64,000 nt of DNA from Billgrantia gudaonensis (lineage in GTDB: Bacteria > Pseudomonadota > Gammaproteobacteria > Pseudomonadales > Halomonadaceae), in contig NZ_FNES01000001.1 in assembly GCF_900100195.1 (NCBI RefSeq), positions 170,564 to 234,563 of the forward strand, given 5' to 3'. The notes beneath the pieces were generated by a model. The model made no database searches and was not told the DNA's origin. It saw only the letters and a program-made list of their open reading frames with translations. The translations under genes were made by a program, and so were the position numbers. Below are positions 8,119-18,700 of this stretch, in pieces. Position 1 is the first letter of the stretch. Each line of letters opens with the position of its first letter.

Positions 8119-8793
8119 TCAGGCTTGCTGCATCATGGTCTTGGCTCGATTTTCCAGCACGGCAACGATACCTTCGCAGGCTTCCTGGATGTGCGTTTCC
8201 AACAGCGCACAGGCCTGGTCGGCATCGCCCTGGCGAGCAAAGTCGAGAAGGCCGTGATGCTCCTTCTCGGCTTTCTCTATCTCTTGGGTATACAGCAGCT
8301 GCATGCGGATGTAGCGGTCCGACTTGGTATTCAGCTGGCTGATGAGTGCCATGGTTTCGGGCAGCTTGGCGGGCGCATACAGTGCCTTGTGGAAGGCAAA
8401 GTTGTATTCACTCCAGTTGCCGATTTCACCACCGGAATTCAGCGCCTCATCATACTTGATCAGAATGCTCTCGGCCTCGTCCAGGTCTGCTTCGGTCAGG
8501 TTGGCAATGGCACGCCGGAGAACGTGAGTTTCGAGCAATACGCGCAGCTCGAACAGCTCCCGGATCTTGCTGACGGAAAGCTCCGTGGTGAAGGCACCAC
8601 GGTGTGCGTGAAATTCCACCAGTCCTTCCGACTCGAGGGTCAGCAGGGCTTCACGTACGGGAATGCGGCTGACCTCATAATCCCGGGCCAGGGCATCCTG
8701 ACGCAGCTGAGTGCCGCCCTGGAATTCGCCGCCAAGAATCCTTTGGCGCAGGTCGTCGGCGACAAATTGTGCCCGTGTCTTGTAAGTAGCCAT
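8119..8793 (-). CDS. GntR-family regulator, FCD subfamily (hydroxyproline cluster)
   Basis: This 224-residue DNA-binding regulator has an N-terminal winged helix (about residues 8-70) with the GntR signature YEVSRIPVREALLTLESEGLV, followed by an all-helical FCD ligand-binding domain. The FCD metal/ligand positions are plausible (ELRVLLE near 82-88, FAFHKAL near 132-138, HHGLLD near 178-183). It probably senses a pathway intermediate and controls the flanking catabolic genes. A 10-bp palindrome TTGTATACAA lies 32 bases upstream of its own start, so autoregulation is likely. Confidence 0.93.
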   Translation of the reverse strand: MATYKTRAQFVADDLRQRILGGEFQGGTQLRQDALARDYEVSRIPVREALLTLESEGLVEFHAHRGAFTTELSVSKIRELFELRVLLETHVLRRAIANLTEADLDEAESILIKYDEALNSGGEIGNWSEYNFAFHKALYAPAKLPETMALISQLNTKSDRYIRMQLLYTQEIEKAEKEHHGLLDFARQGDADQACALLETHIQEACEGIVAVLENRAKTMMQQA

Positions 8794-8824
8794 TGCCCAT
8801 GCCCCTCAATCGTCACAATGCATA

Positions 8825-8834
8825 TTGTATACAA
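8825..8834. promoter_or_regulatory. Palindrome TTGTATACAA before the GntR gene
   Basis: This perfect 10-bp palindrome lies in the context ATATTGTATACAACC, 32 bases upstream of the regulator start. FCD-type GntR regulators commonly bind short palindromes of this form. TTGTAT also occurs in the two 23-bp elements at 7771 and 12807. Confidence 0.7.
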
Positions 8835-8999
8835 CCTGCAATAAATGTCCATGTGGCAAACACGGTATCATTTCCTGAGGTAGGAGAGCAGGTTAGATCA
8901 CTGCCGGGCGCATACCATGCGGGTGGGCATAGCGCTGTGAAGAGGGCTGGGATGAGACAGGAAGACGGGCACGAACGGCCGGCGAGGCCGCGAGTCATG

Positions 9000-9028
9000 C
9001 CCGAGCTGCTGCCTGGCAGCAGCTCGGG
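9000..9028 (-). terminator. Strong hairpin after the semialdehyde dehydrogenase gene
   Basis: CCCGAGCTGCTGCC (9000-9013) and GGCAGCAGCTCGGG (9015-9028) are fully complementary. The hairpin lies 8 bases past the stop at 9036. It has no T-run on the minus strand, so it may stabilise the 3' end or weakly separate the upstream three genes from the GntR gene. Confidence 0.6.
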
Positions 9029-9035
9029 GCAGTGG

Positions 9036-10616
9036 TTACTGTTCTTCGCGTTGGCCGTCGACCAGGCGATTGAGTGACAGCGGATTGTTGGTATGCAGCG
9101 CTTCCGGCAGTAGCGCCTCCGGCAGATCCTGATAGCAGACGGGGCGCAGGAAGCGGAAGATTGCTGCCGTGCCGACGGAAGTCGTGCGCGAGTCCGATGT
9201 GGCCGGGAATGGGCCGCCGTGCACCATGCTGTCGCAGACCTCAACGCCAGTTGGCCAGCCATTGACGAGAATCCGGCCTGCCTTGCGCTCCAGTGTTGGC
9301 AGCAGGGCGCGTGCAGCGTCGGTATCATCCGCCTCCATCTGCAGGGTTGCCGTCAGTTGCCCTTCGAGGTGTTCGGCGACCTGCTTCAGCTCGGCGCTAT
9401 CGTTGCACTCCACAATCAGCGAGGTCGAACCGAAGACCTCGGCCTGTAGCGCCTCGCTGGCCATGAAATCACGGGCTGCGGTGGCGAACAGGCTCGCCTG
9501 ACATTGATTGGGGGCGTCGCCCTGCTGGCCGCGTGCAATCTCGCGGACCTGGCCGCTGTTGGCGAAGGCGTTGACGCCACCTGCGTAGGCCTCGCAGATG
9601 CCGGGCGTCAGCATGGTTTGCGCAGCACTGGCCTCCACGGCTTCCTTCGCCGCAGCAATGAAGGTATCGAGTTCCGGCCCCTTTATCGCGATCACCAGAC
9701 CCGGGTTGGTACAGAACTGGCCTGCCCCCATGGTCAATGAGCTGATGAAGGCCTCGCCCATGGCCTTGCCGCGTGCTTCGAGCGCCGCGGGAAGCGGGAA
9801 TACTGGGTTGATGGAGCTCATCTCGGCGTAGAAGGGGATCGGCTCCGGGCGAGATTGTGCCGCCTGCCACAGGGCCAGGCCGCCGCTACGTGAACCGGTA
9901 AAACCAGCGGCCTTGATCCTGGCGTCGATCACCAGGGCATGGCCGACTTCGCGGCCGGCGCCGAAGATCAGCGAGAAGACACCCTGTGGCAATCCGCTCT
10001 TGGTCACGGCTGCCCGAATGGCTTTTCCGACCAACTCGCTGGTGCCGGGATGGGCCGAGTGGGCCTTGACGATCACCGGGCAACCGGCGGCCAAAGCAGA
10101 AGCGGTGTCTCCCCCCGCTACCGAGAAGGCCAGCGGGAAGTTGCTGGCGGCAAACACGGCGACCGGACCGAGAGCCACATGGCGCTGGCGCAGGTCGGCG
10201 CGCGGCAGTGGCTGGCGTTCCGGGAGGGCCGGATCGATGCGCACGTCCAGCCATTCGCCGGCACGCACGGTGCGAGCAAAAAGGCGCAACTGGTTGCAGG
10301 TGCGGCCGCTTTCGCCTCGAATGCGCGCCTGTGGCAAGCCGGTCTCGGCCACGGCGCGCTCGATCAGGGTGTCGCCGATGGCTTCGATCTCATCGGCTAT
10401 CGTCTCGAGGAAGCCCGCCCGGTTCTCCAGCGTGGTCTCGCGGTACTCGTCGAAGGCTTCCCAGGCCAGTGCGCAGGCGCGTCCAACGTCTTCACGACTA
10501 CCGCCCGGGTAGGTTGGATCGAGACGCGCGTTGGTGGCCGGATTGATGGCATGGATGGGATCTTGCGTTCCTGCTATGGCCTGTTGGCCGATCAGCATCT
10601 TGCCTTCCAATGTCAT
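9036..10616 (-). CDS. Alpha-ketoglutarate semialdehyde dehydrogenase (2,5-dioxovalerate dehydrogenase)
   Basis: This 526-residue aldehyde dehydrogenase catalyses the last pathway step, NAD(P)-dependent oxidation of 2-oxoglutarate semialdehyde to 2-oxoglutarate. The catalytic Cys302 lies in [10 protein letters not shown] and the general base Glu265 in [10 protein letters not shown]; this spacing and the length match the KGSADH branch. I chose ATG at 10616, which has AAGGAG just upstream; a longer frame to 10715 lacks family similarity. It lies 128 bases after the deaminase gene on the same strand. Confidence 0.93.
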   Translation of the reverse strand: MTLEGKMLIGQQAIAGTQDPIHAINPATNARLDPTYPGGSREDVGRACALAWEAFDEYRETTLENRAGFLETIADEIEAIGDTLIERAVAETGLPQARIRGESGRTCNQLRLFARTVRAGEWLDVRIDPALPERQPLPRADLRQRHVALGPVAVFAASNFPLAFSVAGGDTASALAAGCPVIVKAHSAHPGTSELVGKAIRAAVTKSGLPQGVFSLIFGAGREVGHALVIDARIKAAGFTGSRSGGLALWQAAQSRPEPIPFYAEMSSINPVFPLPAALEARGKAMGEAFISSLTMGAGQFCTNPGLVIAIKGPELDTFIAAAKEAVEASAAQTMLTPGICEAYAGGVNAFANSGQVREIARGQQGDAPNQCQASLFATAARDFMASEALQAEVFGSTSLIVECNDSAELKQVAEHLEGQLTATLQMEADDTDAARALLPTLERKAGRILVNGWPTGVEVCDSMVHGGPFPATSDSRTTSVGTAAIFRFLRPVCYQDLPEALLPEALHTNNPLSLNRLVDGQREEQ

Positions 10617-10744
10617 GATCGTCTCCTTGATAAGCGGGGAGTCGGTAAGGGGCATGCACCTGCCGGCCGGGCGTGCCAGTCTCGAGTCGGCAAGCAGGCG
10701 TCCCCAGGGGCTCAAGTGCGTTGCGGACGACGGTGCGTAGGGGA

Positions 10745-11692
10745 TTACTCTGCGTTGAGCGTGGTCAGCCAGTTGCGGTACCAGGTGCGGAACAACTGAT
10801 ATTGCGTTTCCACGTAGTGGCGTTGTGCGTCGCTGAGTGCGTCACTCTCATTGAAGTGCAGGGAGTACTCCTCGTCCCCATTGAGTACCATCAGGTGCTT
10901 GTAATAGAGCACCAGGTCCGCCCCCTCGTCGAAGGACGAGAGCACTTGCAGCGCCCTTTCCAGCTCCAGCGCCTGGCGGCGTGCCTTGACGTCGCCCTGA
11001 GCGGCTTTCTTGCTCAATGCCACCAGGTGCAGCACTTCCCTCGGCAGAGCGTTGCCGATACCGGTGATGGCGCCGGTTGCGCCACAGTTGACGAAGCCAT
11101 GAAAGACCGTGGTGTCGACGCCGACCATCAGCGTGACCTCATCGTCTTGGGAGGTTATGTGTTCTGCGGCATAGCGCAGATCGTCCGCACCGCCGAACTC
11201 CTTGAAGCCGATCAGGTTCGGATGGCGGGCGCGCAATTCGAAGAACAGGTCGGCGCGAGTCGCAAAGCCGTAGTAGGGGCTGTTGTAGATCACTGCCGGC
11301 AGCTTGGGAGCAGCCTCGAGAATGGCCGAGAAGTGGGCTTTCTGAGCAGCCACGGAAGTGCCGCGGGACAGCACGCGAGGAATGACCATCAGACCGTCGG
11401 CACCAACCTTGGCGGCATGAGCGGCGTGAGATACCGCCTCTTTGGAATTGACCGCACCGGTACCGACGATCGTCGGTATACCGGCTTCGACCAGCCGTGC
11501 GACGCCTTCCTGACGCTGGGCTTCGGTCAGCAGCGGCCAGTCACCCATGGAACCGCAGTACACCACGCCACTCATGCCGAGATCGATGAGCTCCCGGCCC
11601 TTTGTCACCAAGGCATCGAAATTCGGCTGACGGTCGGCATTGCAGGGAGTCATCAGGGCAGGGATGCATCCAGTAAAGATGTTGTCGTTCAT
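10745..11692 (-). CDS. DapA/NAL-family enzyme, probable 1-pyrroline-4-hydroxy-2-carboxylate deaminase
   Basis: This 315-residue TIM-barrel enzyme belongs to the dihydrodipicolinate synthase superfamily. The Schiff-base lysine is Lys164 in LIGFKEFGG and the partner tyrosine is Tyr136 in VIYNSPYYG. In hydroxyproline clusters this family deaminates and dehydrates 1-pyrroline-4-hydroxy-2-carboxylate to 2-oxoglutarate semialdehyde, and the neighbours support that over lysine biosynthesis. I chose ATG 11692, with AAGGA upstream, since the extra 18 residues upstream do not resemble the family. Confidence 0.9.
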   Translation of the reverse strand: MNDNIFTGCIPALMTPCNADRQPNFDALVTKGRELIDLGMSGVVYCGSMGDWPLLTEAQRQEGVARLVEAGIPTIVGTGAVNSKEAVSHAAHAAKVGADGLMVIPRVLSRGTSVAAQKAHFSAILEAAPKLPAVIYNSPYYGFATRADLFFELRARHPNLIGFKEFGGADDLRYAAEHITSQDDEVTLMVGVDTTVFHGFVNCGATGAITGIGNALPREVLHLVALSKKAAQGDVKARRQALELERALQVLSSFDEGADLVLYYKHLMVLNGDEEYSLHFNESDALSDAQRHYVETQYQLFRTWYRNWLTTLNAE

Positions 11693-11806
11693 GTCGGGTC
11701 CTTCACGGTGTGTCATGTCGTTGCACGGTGGTCGGAGCCCCTTCATCTGTGCTTGAGGGGCTGGTAGATACCGGCCTTGCCTTGGCGGTGGGCCGGTAGT
11801 GTCGGC

Positions 11807-12742
11807 TCACAAGGGGGTGATTCCCCAGGCAAAGTCATCCTGCTCATCGATAAGCAGGGTGGTATCGGCACTCAGGTGGGCGCGCCCTTTGATGTAGGGG
11901 CGAATGGCGTCGCCTTCCCACTCGTAGTAACCCTTGAATTGGCTGCCGGTGATACTCGCCTGTGTCCATGGCTCTCCGGGAGCCAGCTTGCCGTCCGCGG
12001 CGAGGCAAGCGAGTTTGGCGCTGGTCCCGGTGCCGCAGGGAGAGCGGTCGTAGGCCTTGCCGGGGCAGAGCACGAAGTTGCGGCTATCCGCCAAGGTATC
12101 GCTGGTAAACAGCTCGATGTGATCGATCAGGCTACCGCCCTTGCCAGTGATGGATTGCGCCTCTAGCGCCTGGCGAATGGCCCAGGTGAAATCGGTCAGC
12201 GCGTCAACATTGTCCAGTGTCAGGGATTGGTCGTGATCGCTGACGAGGAAGAACCAGTTGCCGCCCCAGGCAATATCGCCCTGGACTGGACCGAAACGGG
12301 GAACATTGACGGTGACGTCCTTGCGATAGCGCCAGGAAAGCACGTTGCGAACCGTCACGGCGCCGTCGTCATGCAAGGTGGCACTGACTGGCCCTACCGG
12401 TGTGTCGATCTGGTGCGATCCGGGCGACAGCTTGCCGAGGTGGTGCAGGGAGGCGACCAGCCCGATGATGCCGTGCCCGCACATGCCCAGATAGCCCGAG
12501 TTATTGAAGAAAATGACGCCACAGCTCGCATCCGGCGATTGTGGTTCGCAATACAGCGCGCCGACCAGCACGTCGTGGCCACGCGGTTCGAGCATGCAGG
12601 CACGACGCCATCTGTCATGGTTATTGCACAAGTCATCACGTCTTTCCGCCATGGTCGTTCCAGGCAGTGCGGGAAAACCCTCCATGACCAGTCTCGTCGG
12701 TTCGCCACCGGTGTGGCTGTCGATCACATGTACACGTTTCAT
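11807..12742 (-). CDS. 4-hydroxyproline 2-epimerase
   Basis: This 311-residue proline-racemase-family enzyme converts trans-4-hydroxy-L-proline to cis-4-hydroxy-D-proline, the first pathway step. Both catalytic cysteines are present: Cys88 in GMCGHG and Cys236 in SPCGTGTS. That separates epimerases from the Cys/Thr 3-hydroxyproline dehydratases. The substrate-binding [11 protein letters not shown] is at residues 7-17. I chose ATG 12742 because the next upstream 18 residues are non-conserved and AGGTG lies just upstream. It heads the minus-strand cluster. Confidence 0.95.
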   Translation of the reverse strand: MKRVHVIDSHTGGEPTRLVMEGFPALPGTTMAERRDDLCNNHDRWRRACMLEPRGHDVLVGALYCEPQSPDASCGVIFFNNSGYLGMCGHGIIGLVASLHHLGKLSPGSHQIDTPVGPVSATLHDDGAVTVRNVLSWRYRKDVTVNVPRFGPVQGDIAWGGNWFFLVSDHDQSLTLDNVDALTDFTWAIRQALEAQSITGKGGSLIDHIELFTSDTLADSRNFVLCPGKAYDRSPCGTGTSAKLACLAADGKLAPGEPWTQASITGSQFKGYYEWEGDAIRPYIKGRAHLSADTTLLIDEQDDFAWGITPL

Positions 12743-12806
12743 GGGGCACCTGTTGTCGTTGATCGCGTCCTGGCAACTGGGCGAGTGCAGAGCCAAGTAT
12801 ATGGTT

Positions 12807-12829
12807 TTATATTTTATACAATCTTCAAA
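12807..12829 (-). promoter_or_regulatory. 23-bp shared element upstream of the epimerase gene
   Basis: This is the exact reverse complement of 7771-7793, 65 bases upstream of the epimerase start. It contains TTGTAT on the minus strand. I read it as an operator for the GntR regulator at 8119-8793. Confidence 0.7.
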
Positions 12830-13092
12830 GCGCTTTGTGAAGGCGTGTGGTAGAGCTAGGGACCGCTTCGAGGTTGGTTTTTTTCGTGCTGCCCCCGGTC
12901 AATGGCGGGTTCGTCGTCGTTCCATGACTCTCGGGTGGGAATGCCTTGATTGGACTAAAGTATATGATCGCTTGCTTGTATGAGATGACTCAGTAGCGAA
13001 GAGGGAGCCTGTTGGATGCCGCTAATGTCCCCGGTGTGGTAAATCGGCACAATCTGCTATAAGTGTGGGGGACTTTTCGGATTGGTGACGGG
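12830..13092. other. Intergenic region between divergent epimerase and GGDEF/EAL genes
   Basis: No coding frame is convincing. TATAAG at 13058-13063 could be a -10 for the downstream plus-strand gene, but I see no good -35. A GGCAC...GC pattern at 13046-13057 has the wrong spacing for a sigma-54 promoter. Confidence 0.4.
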
Positions 13093-15678
13093 ATGCCCTT
13101 TCCTCCTGCTAGCCTGTCGCGCCTGCGACAAGGAGCGATGTTTGTGGCGCTGCTGGCTCTGCCGTTGACGGTAGCCGGCGAAACGCTGCGCGTCGGAATC
13201 TATCACAACCCCCCCAAATTGCAGTTGGGTGAGGCCGAGCGCGTGTCGGGCATCCTGGGTGATCTGCTTGCAGCGATGGCGAGCCGTGAAGGTTGGCAAT
13301 TGGAGCCTATCGCCTGCCAGTGGCAGGATTGCTTGCAAGCCCTGCAACGCGGCGAGATCGACCTGCTACCCGATGTCGGCTGGAGCGAAGAGCGGGCCGA
13401 ACGTCTGGATTTTCATCGGGTGCCGGCGCTGCACAGCTGGTCGCAGGCATACCAGGGCCGCGGCGAGAGGGTAGAGACGGCGATGGACCTGGATGGCAAA
13501 CGCATTGCCGTGCTGCAAGGTTCCATGCAGCACGACTACCTGCAGCAACTGCTGGATAGCTTCGATGCGGGTGCCGTCTGGGTGGAGGTGCCGAGCTACT
13601 CTGCGGCCTTCGAAGCGGTGCAAGATGGCGAGGCCGATGTCGCGGTCAGCAACCACTTCTTCGGTGGCTGGCAGGGCTCGGAGTATGGCCTGCGCGGTAC
13701 GCCCATCATGTTCCAGCCGGCACGGCTGTTCTATGCCAGTAGCGGCGGACGGCAAGCGCAGGTACTGGCGCGCATCGACGAGTACCTGAAGCGCTGGAAG
13801 GCCGATGGCGACTCGCCGTACTATGCCGCCTTGCAGCGCTGGCGCGGGCCCGCATCGGGCAGTGCGCTGGTGCCACCCGTGGTGTGGTGGGGCATGGCGG
13901 CGCTCGTTCTGCTGTTGGCCGTCGCACTGGGAGGGAACCTCCTGCTCAAGCGTCGCGTGGCCTCCCGCACGGCCGACCTGGAAAAGGTCAAGGACCGCCT
14001 GTCGACCATCCTCGACAGCGTGGAGGCCTACATCTACATCAAGACGCCGGACCTGCGCTACGAGTACGCCAACCGCAAGGTATGCGAATTCCTCGAACTA
14101 CCGGCCGAGCAGGTGATCGGCAAGCGCGACAGCGATTTCTTCGATGCCGAGACCGTCGCCAGTCTGCACCGCAATGACCTGCGCGTGATCGACCAGGGAG
14201 AGAAGGTCGTGACCGAGGAGGTCAAGATCTTCAAGGACGGCAGCCGAGCCTTCACCTTCCTCTCCGCCAAGATGCCGCTACGTAATAATCAGGGCGACAT
14301 CCAGTCGCTGTGCGGGATCTCCACCGACATTACCGATTATCGCGAGATACAGGCGCACAACCACCGTTTGACCTTCTATGACCCCTTGACCGGACTGCCT
14401 AACCGTCGGCAATTGCTCGATCATCTGGAGCTGGTCACCAAATCCGTCCATCGCTCCAACCACTATGCGGCGCTGCTGTTCATCGATCTCGACAACTTCA
14501 AGGTGGTCAACGATCTTCAGGGGCTGCATCGCGGTGATGAGCTCTTGCACCGAGTGGCCGAGCGGCTCAGCGAGGCGGTTCGCGAGAGCGATACCCTGGC
14601 TCGCCTGGGAGCCGACGAGTTCGTGCTGCTGCTCCACGACCTGGGGGAGGACATGTCGCGTGCAGCGAGCGCGGCCGAACGCGTGGCGGAAAAGCTGCTC
14701 GCTGCCATTCTGGATGCTCGCGACGTCGAGAGTAGCGGCTTGCCCACCACGGGCAGCATCGGTATCACCCTGTTCAGTGGCAGGGAGGCCAGCGTCGACA
14801 TGGCGATGCAGCAGGCCGATATCGCTCTGCAGCAGGCCAAGAGTGCGGGGGGCAATTCTCTGCGCTTTTTCAGCAGCGAGATGCAGTCGGCAGTGATGGC
14901 CAGGGTGCATCTGGAAGCCGACCTGCATCAGGCGCTGCAGCGTGACGAGCTGGCTCTGCACTATCAGGTGCAGGTCGATGGCGACACCCATGTCACTGGG
15001 GTGGAAGCGCTGCTGCGCTGGCATCATCCCCGACGCGGCATGGTCTCGCCCGGGGTGTTCATACCCCTGGCCGAGTCCAGCCAACTGATACTGCCCATCG
15101 GCCACTGGGTGTTGCAGAGCGCCTGCCGTCAGCTGGCGAGGTGGTCCGAATCGAAGCGGACCGAAGCGCTGACGATCTCGGTGAACGTGAGTTCCGTGCA
15201 GTTCCAGCAGGCCGATTTCGTGGCCCAGGTGGAGCGCTTGCTCGATGAGACCGGGGCACGTCCCGAGCGATTGATCATGGAGGTGACCGAAAGCCTGCTC
15301 ATGGACGATCCCGAACGCGTTCGCGATACCATGACGGCGCTGAGCGAGCTGGGCATTCGCTTCGGGCTGGACGACTTCGGAACCGGCTACTCGTCGCTCA
15401 ATTACCTCAAGCGTCTGCCGTTGCATCAGCTCAAGATCGACCAATCCTTCGTGCACGACCTGCTCGACGACCCGGTGGACGCTGCCATCGTCGAAACCAC
15501 CATCACCCTGGCCAACAGCCTGGGGCTCGAAGTCACGGCTGAGGGCGTGGAAACCGCCGAGCAGCATGAGTGGCTCAAGGGACGGGGCTGTCACTCCTTC
15601 CAGGGCTATTTCTACAGCCGGCCCGTGCCCATCGACGAGCTGGTACTTGGAGTGCTGCCGTTGCCGCTCGATCACTGA
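13093..15678 (+). CDS. Periplasmic-sensor PAS-GGDEF-EAL protein (probable c-di-GMP phosphodiesterase)
   Basis: This membrane sensor of about 861 residues has a signal-like N-terminus (AMFVALLALPLTVAGE) and an SBP_bac_3-type periplasmic domain (about residues 30-245). A transmembrane segment (about 260-285), a PAS domain (about 300-420), GGDEF and EAL domains follow. The GGDEF signature is GADEF (residues 506-510), so cyclase activity is doubtful. The EAL domain looks intact (EALLRW near 638 and DDFGTGYSSL near 759). I chose ATG 13093; GTG 13063 is also possible. It may sense an amino-acid-like ligand. It lies beside, but on the opposite strand to, the hydroxyproline cluster. Confidence 0.9.
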   Translation: MPFPPASLSRLRQGAMFVALLALPLTVAGETLRVGIYHNPPKLQLGEAERVSGILGDLLAAMASREGWQLEPIACQWQDCLQALQRGEIDLLPDVGWSEERAERLDFHRVPALHSWSQAYQGRGERVETAMDLDGKRIAVLQGSMQHDYLQQLLDSFDAGAVWVEVPSYSAAFEAVQDGEADVAVSNHFFGGWQGSEYGLRGTPIMFQPARLFYASSGGRQAQVLARIDEYLKRWKADGDSPYYAALQRWRGPASGSALVPPVVWWGMAALVLLLAVALGGNLLLKRRVASRTADLEKVKDRLSTILDSVEAYIYIKTPDLRYEYANRKVCEFLELPAEQVIGKRDSDFFDAETVASLHRNDLRVIDQGEKVVTEEVKIFKDGSRAFTFLSAKMPLRNNQGDIQSLCGISTDITDYREIQAHNHRLTFYDPLTGLPNRRQLLDHLELVTKSVHRSNHYAALLFIDLDNFKVVNDLQGLHRGDELLHRVAERLSEAVRESDTLARLGADEFVLLLHDLGEDMSRAASAAERVAEKLLAAILDARDVESSGLPTTGSIGITLFSGREASVDMAMQQADIALQQAKSAGGNSLRFFSSEMQSAVMARVHLEADLHQALQRDELALHYQVQVDGDTHVTGVEALLRWHHPRRGMVSPGVFIPLAESSQLILPIGHWVLQSACRQLARWSESKRTEALTISVNVSSVQFQQADFVAQVERLLDETGARPERLIMEVTESLLMDDPERVRDTMTALSELGIRFGLDDFGTGYSSLNYLKRLPLHQLKIDQSFVHDLLDDPVDAAIVETTITLANSLGLEVTAEGVETAEQHEWLKGRGCHSFQGYFYSRPVPIDELVLGVLPLPLDH

Positions 15679-15705
15679 ACCGCCCTGCGCGACGGTCGGG
15701 CACCG

Positions 15706-18700
15706 TCAATGGCTGGCCGGCGCATCACCCATTTCATGCTCCAGGCGGCGTGCCACCTCGCCAGGCGAGCTCGTGCGGCGTGCCAGCAGATCGTAGGCCA
15801 CCGGCACTACGAACAGGGTGAACAGCGTGGCGGCCGCCAGGCCGCAGAGAATCACCGTGCCGATCACCAGACGGGTCTCGGAGCCGGCACCGCCGGAAAG
15901 GATCAGCGGAACGGCGCCCGCCATGGTGGTCACGGCGGTCATGACGATGGGGCGCAGGCGGGTCACGGCGGCTTCCACCAGGGCATCGTGGAAGGCATAC
16001 CCCTGGTCGCGCAGCTGATTGACGAACTCCACGATCAGGATGCCGTTCTTGGCGGCCAGGCCCACCAGCATCACCAGGCCGACCTGGCTGTAGATGTTCA
16101 GGGTCTGTCCGGTCAGGTAGAGCCCTAGCAGGGCGCCGCAGATCGCCAGCGGCACCGTGAGCATGATCACGAAGGGGTGCACGAAGCTCTCGAACTGCCC
16201 GGCCAGCACCAGAAAGACCACGAGAATGCCCATCCCGAGAAGAAAGACGGTGGCGCCGCTGGCTTCCTGGTAGTCCCGTGAGGCGCCCTTCACGTCGGTT
16301 TGGGCCTCGGCGGGCAGTATCTCGGCCACCGTGTCTTCCAGGTAGCTGAGCGCCTCGCCCAGTGCATAGCCATCGGCCAGGTCGGCCTGGATGGTGATGG
16401 CTCGCAGCCGGTTGAAGCGGTTGAGGGTGCTGGGCCCGGCAAAGTCGCTGATGGAGACCAGGCTGGCCAGCGCTATCAGCTCGCCGCTGCGCTCGGAGCG
16501 TACGCGCAGGCTCTCGAGGCTGGCGGGGCTGGGACGGGCCCCGGGTTCGCCTTCGAGAATGACGTCGTACTCCTCGCCGTCGTCGACGTAGCGCGTCACG
16601 GTGCGCCCGCCCAGCAGGGTTTCCAGCGTTCGTCCGATCTCGCTGACGGTAACGCCCAGCTGGGCGGCGCGCTGGTAGTCGATGTCGACCTGCAACTGGG
16701 GCTGGTTTTCTTCGTAGTCGCTTTCCAGGCCGGTAATGCGGGGGTTGTGTTCACGAACGTGGGCAATCAGGGTGTCCCGCCATTCGGCCAGCTCGTCGTA
16801 CGTGCCGCCACCCAGCACGAACTGCACCGGCTTCTCCACGCTGGCGCCGAACCCCTGTCGCATCACCGGGAAGGCGCGCACGCCGGGCAGGTCGGCGAGC
16901 TGTTGGCGGACATCGTCCATGATCGCCCAGGCGTCGCGACGGCTGCCCCAGTCGGCCAGGTTGACGATGACGAAGCCGCTGTTGAAGGTCTCGATGTTGC
17001 CCCAGCCGCGCGGGGCGCGCACGACGACCTTTTCGATGTCGCCATCGTCGACCATCGATAGCAGACGGGTCTCGATCTCGTCCATGTAGTCGAGCATGTA
17101 ATCGTAGGTGGCGCCGGGAGGGCCGTTGACCAGCACCCAGAAATTGCCACGGTCCTCGCTGGGCGTGTACTCGTTGGGCAACTGCTCATTGAGCCAGACC
17201 ATGCCGCCAACGATCCCCAGGAACAGCGCCAATACCAGCCAGCGCAACTTGAGGACGCGTTCCAGCAGGCGGCGGTACACGCAGCGAGAGTGTTCCAGGG
17301 CCCATTGCACGGCGCGGGCCAGGCGGCCTTCGGTCATGCCCGAGCGGAGAATCTTCGAAGCCATCATCGGTGTCAGCGTCAGCGCCAACAGGCTGGAAAT
17401 GGCTACGGAAGCGGCCAGCGTCAGGGCGAACTCCGAGAACAGCCGGCCGATATCGCCCTGCAGGAAACTCAGCGGCACGAACACGGCAATCAGCACCAGG
17501 GTGGTGGCGATGACGGCGAAGGCGATCTGCCGTGTGCCGCGGAACGCCGCCACCAGCGGCGTCTCGCCGTGGTCGTGCATGCGGCGGTGGATGTTCTCCA
17601 GCACCACGATGGCGTCATCGACGATCAGCCCGATGGCGAGCACCAGGGCGAGCAGCGTCAGCAGGTTGATGGTGAAGCCCATCACGGACAACGCGGCGAA
17701 GGTGCCGATCAGGGCGATGGGGACGGTGACCGCGGGAATCAGCGTGGTACGCAGGTTGCCGAGAAAGACGAAAATGGCCACCACTACCAGTCCCATGGCG
17801 ATGAACAGTGTCTGTACCACCTGGGAAATGGCCCCCGAGACGAAAACCGAGGAGTCGTAATTCAGGCGCAGGTCCATGCCATCGGGCAGGGTGTCCCGGA
17901 TACGCTCCATCTCCGCCAGCACTCCGTCGGATATCTCCAGTACGTTGGCGGTGGACTGCTTCATCATGCCCAGTCCGACCATGGGTACGCCGTTGCCGCG
18001 GAAGATGGTGCGTTCTTCCACGGCGCCGATCTCCACCTGGGCCACGTCGCCCAGTCGCACGAGATAGCCGTCGCCGCCCTCGGCAAGTGCCAACTGACGA
18101 AAGTCCTCGGGGGTCGAGAAACCGCGCGGCAAGCGCACGATGAACTGGCGCGAATCGGACTCGATGGACCCCCCCGGAAGCTCGACGTTCTCGGCGCGTA
18201 GCGCATCTTCGACATCGCCGGCGGTGAGCTCGCGGGCGGCCAGGGCGTCGGCGTCCAGCCATACTCGCATGGCGTAGTCGCGTCCGCCGCCGATGATGAC
18301 TCGCGATACCCCGTTCTGCACCGAGAAACGGTCGACCAGGTAGCGGTTGGCATAGTCGGTCAGCTCGGCCATGGAGTAGCCGTCGCCGGTCAATGCGAGC
18401 CACAGCACCACATCGGAGCTGGAATCGGCTTTCTCGACCTCGGGCGGATCGGCTTCTTCGGGAAGGTTGCCCATGGCATCCGAGACACGGTCGCGTATGT
18501 CGTTGGCCGCCGAGTCGATGTCCCGGTCCAGGCCGAATTCGATGGTGATCCTGGAGTCTCCATCCTCGCTGGACGACGAAATCGCCTCGATACCGGAGAC
18601 TCCGGCGATGCGGTCTTCCAGCACTTGGGTGATGCGGGTTTCCACGATGCTGGCCGATGCGCCCGGGTACTCGGTATTCACGCTGACGATGGGGGGATCG

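Noticed and set aside
13041..13062. Sigma-54-like GGCAC...GC before the GGDEF/EAL gene
   Set aside because: The spacing between GG (13046) and GC (13056) is 10 bases, 2 short of the required 12.
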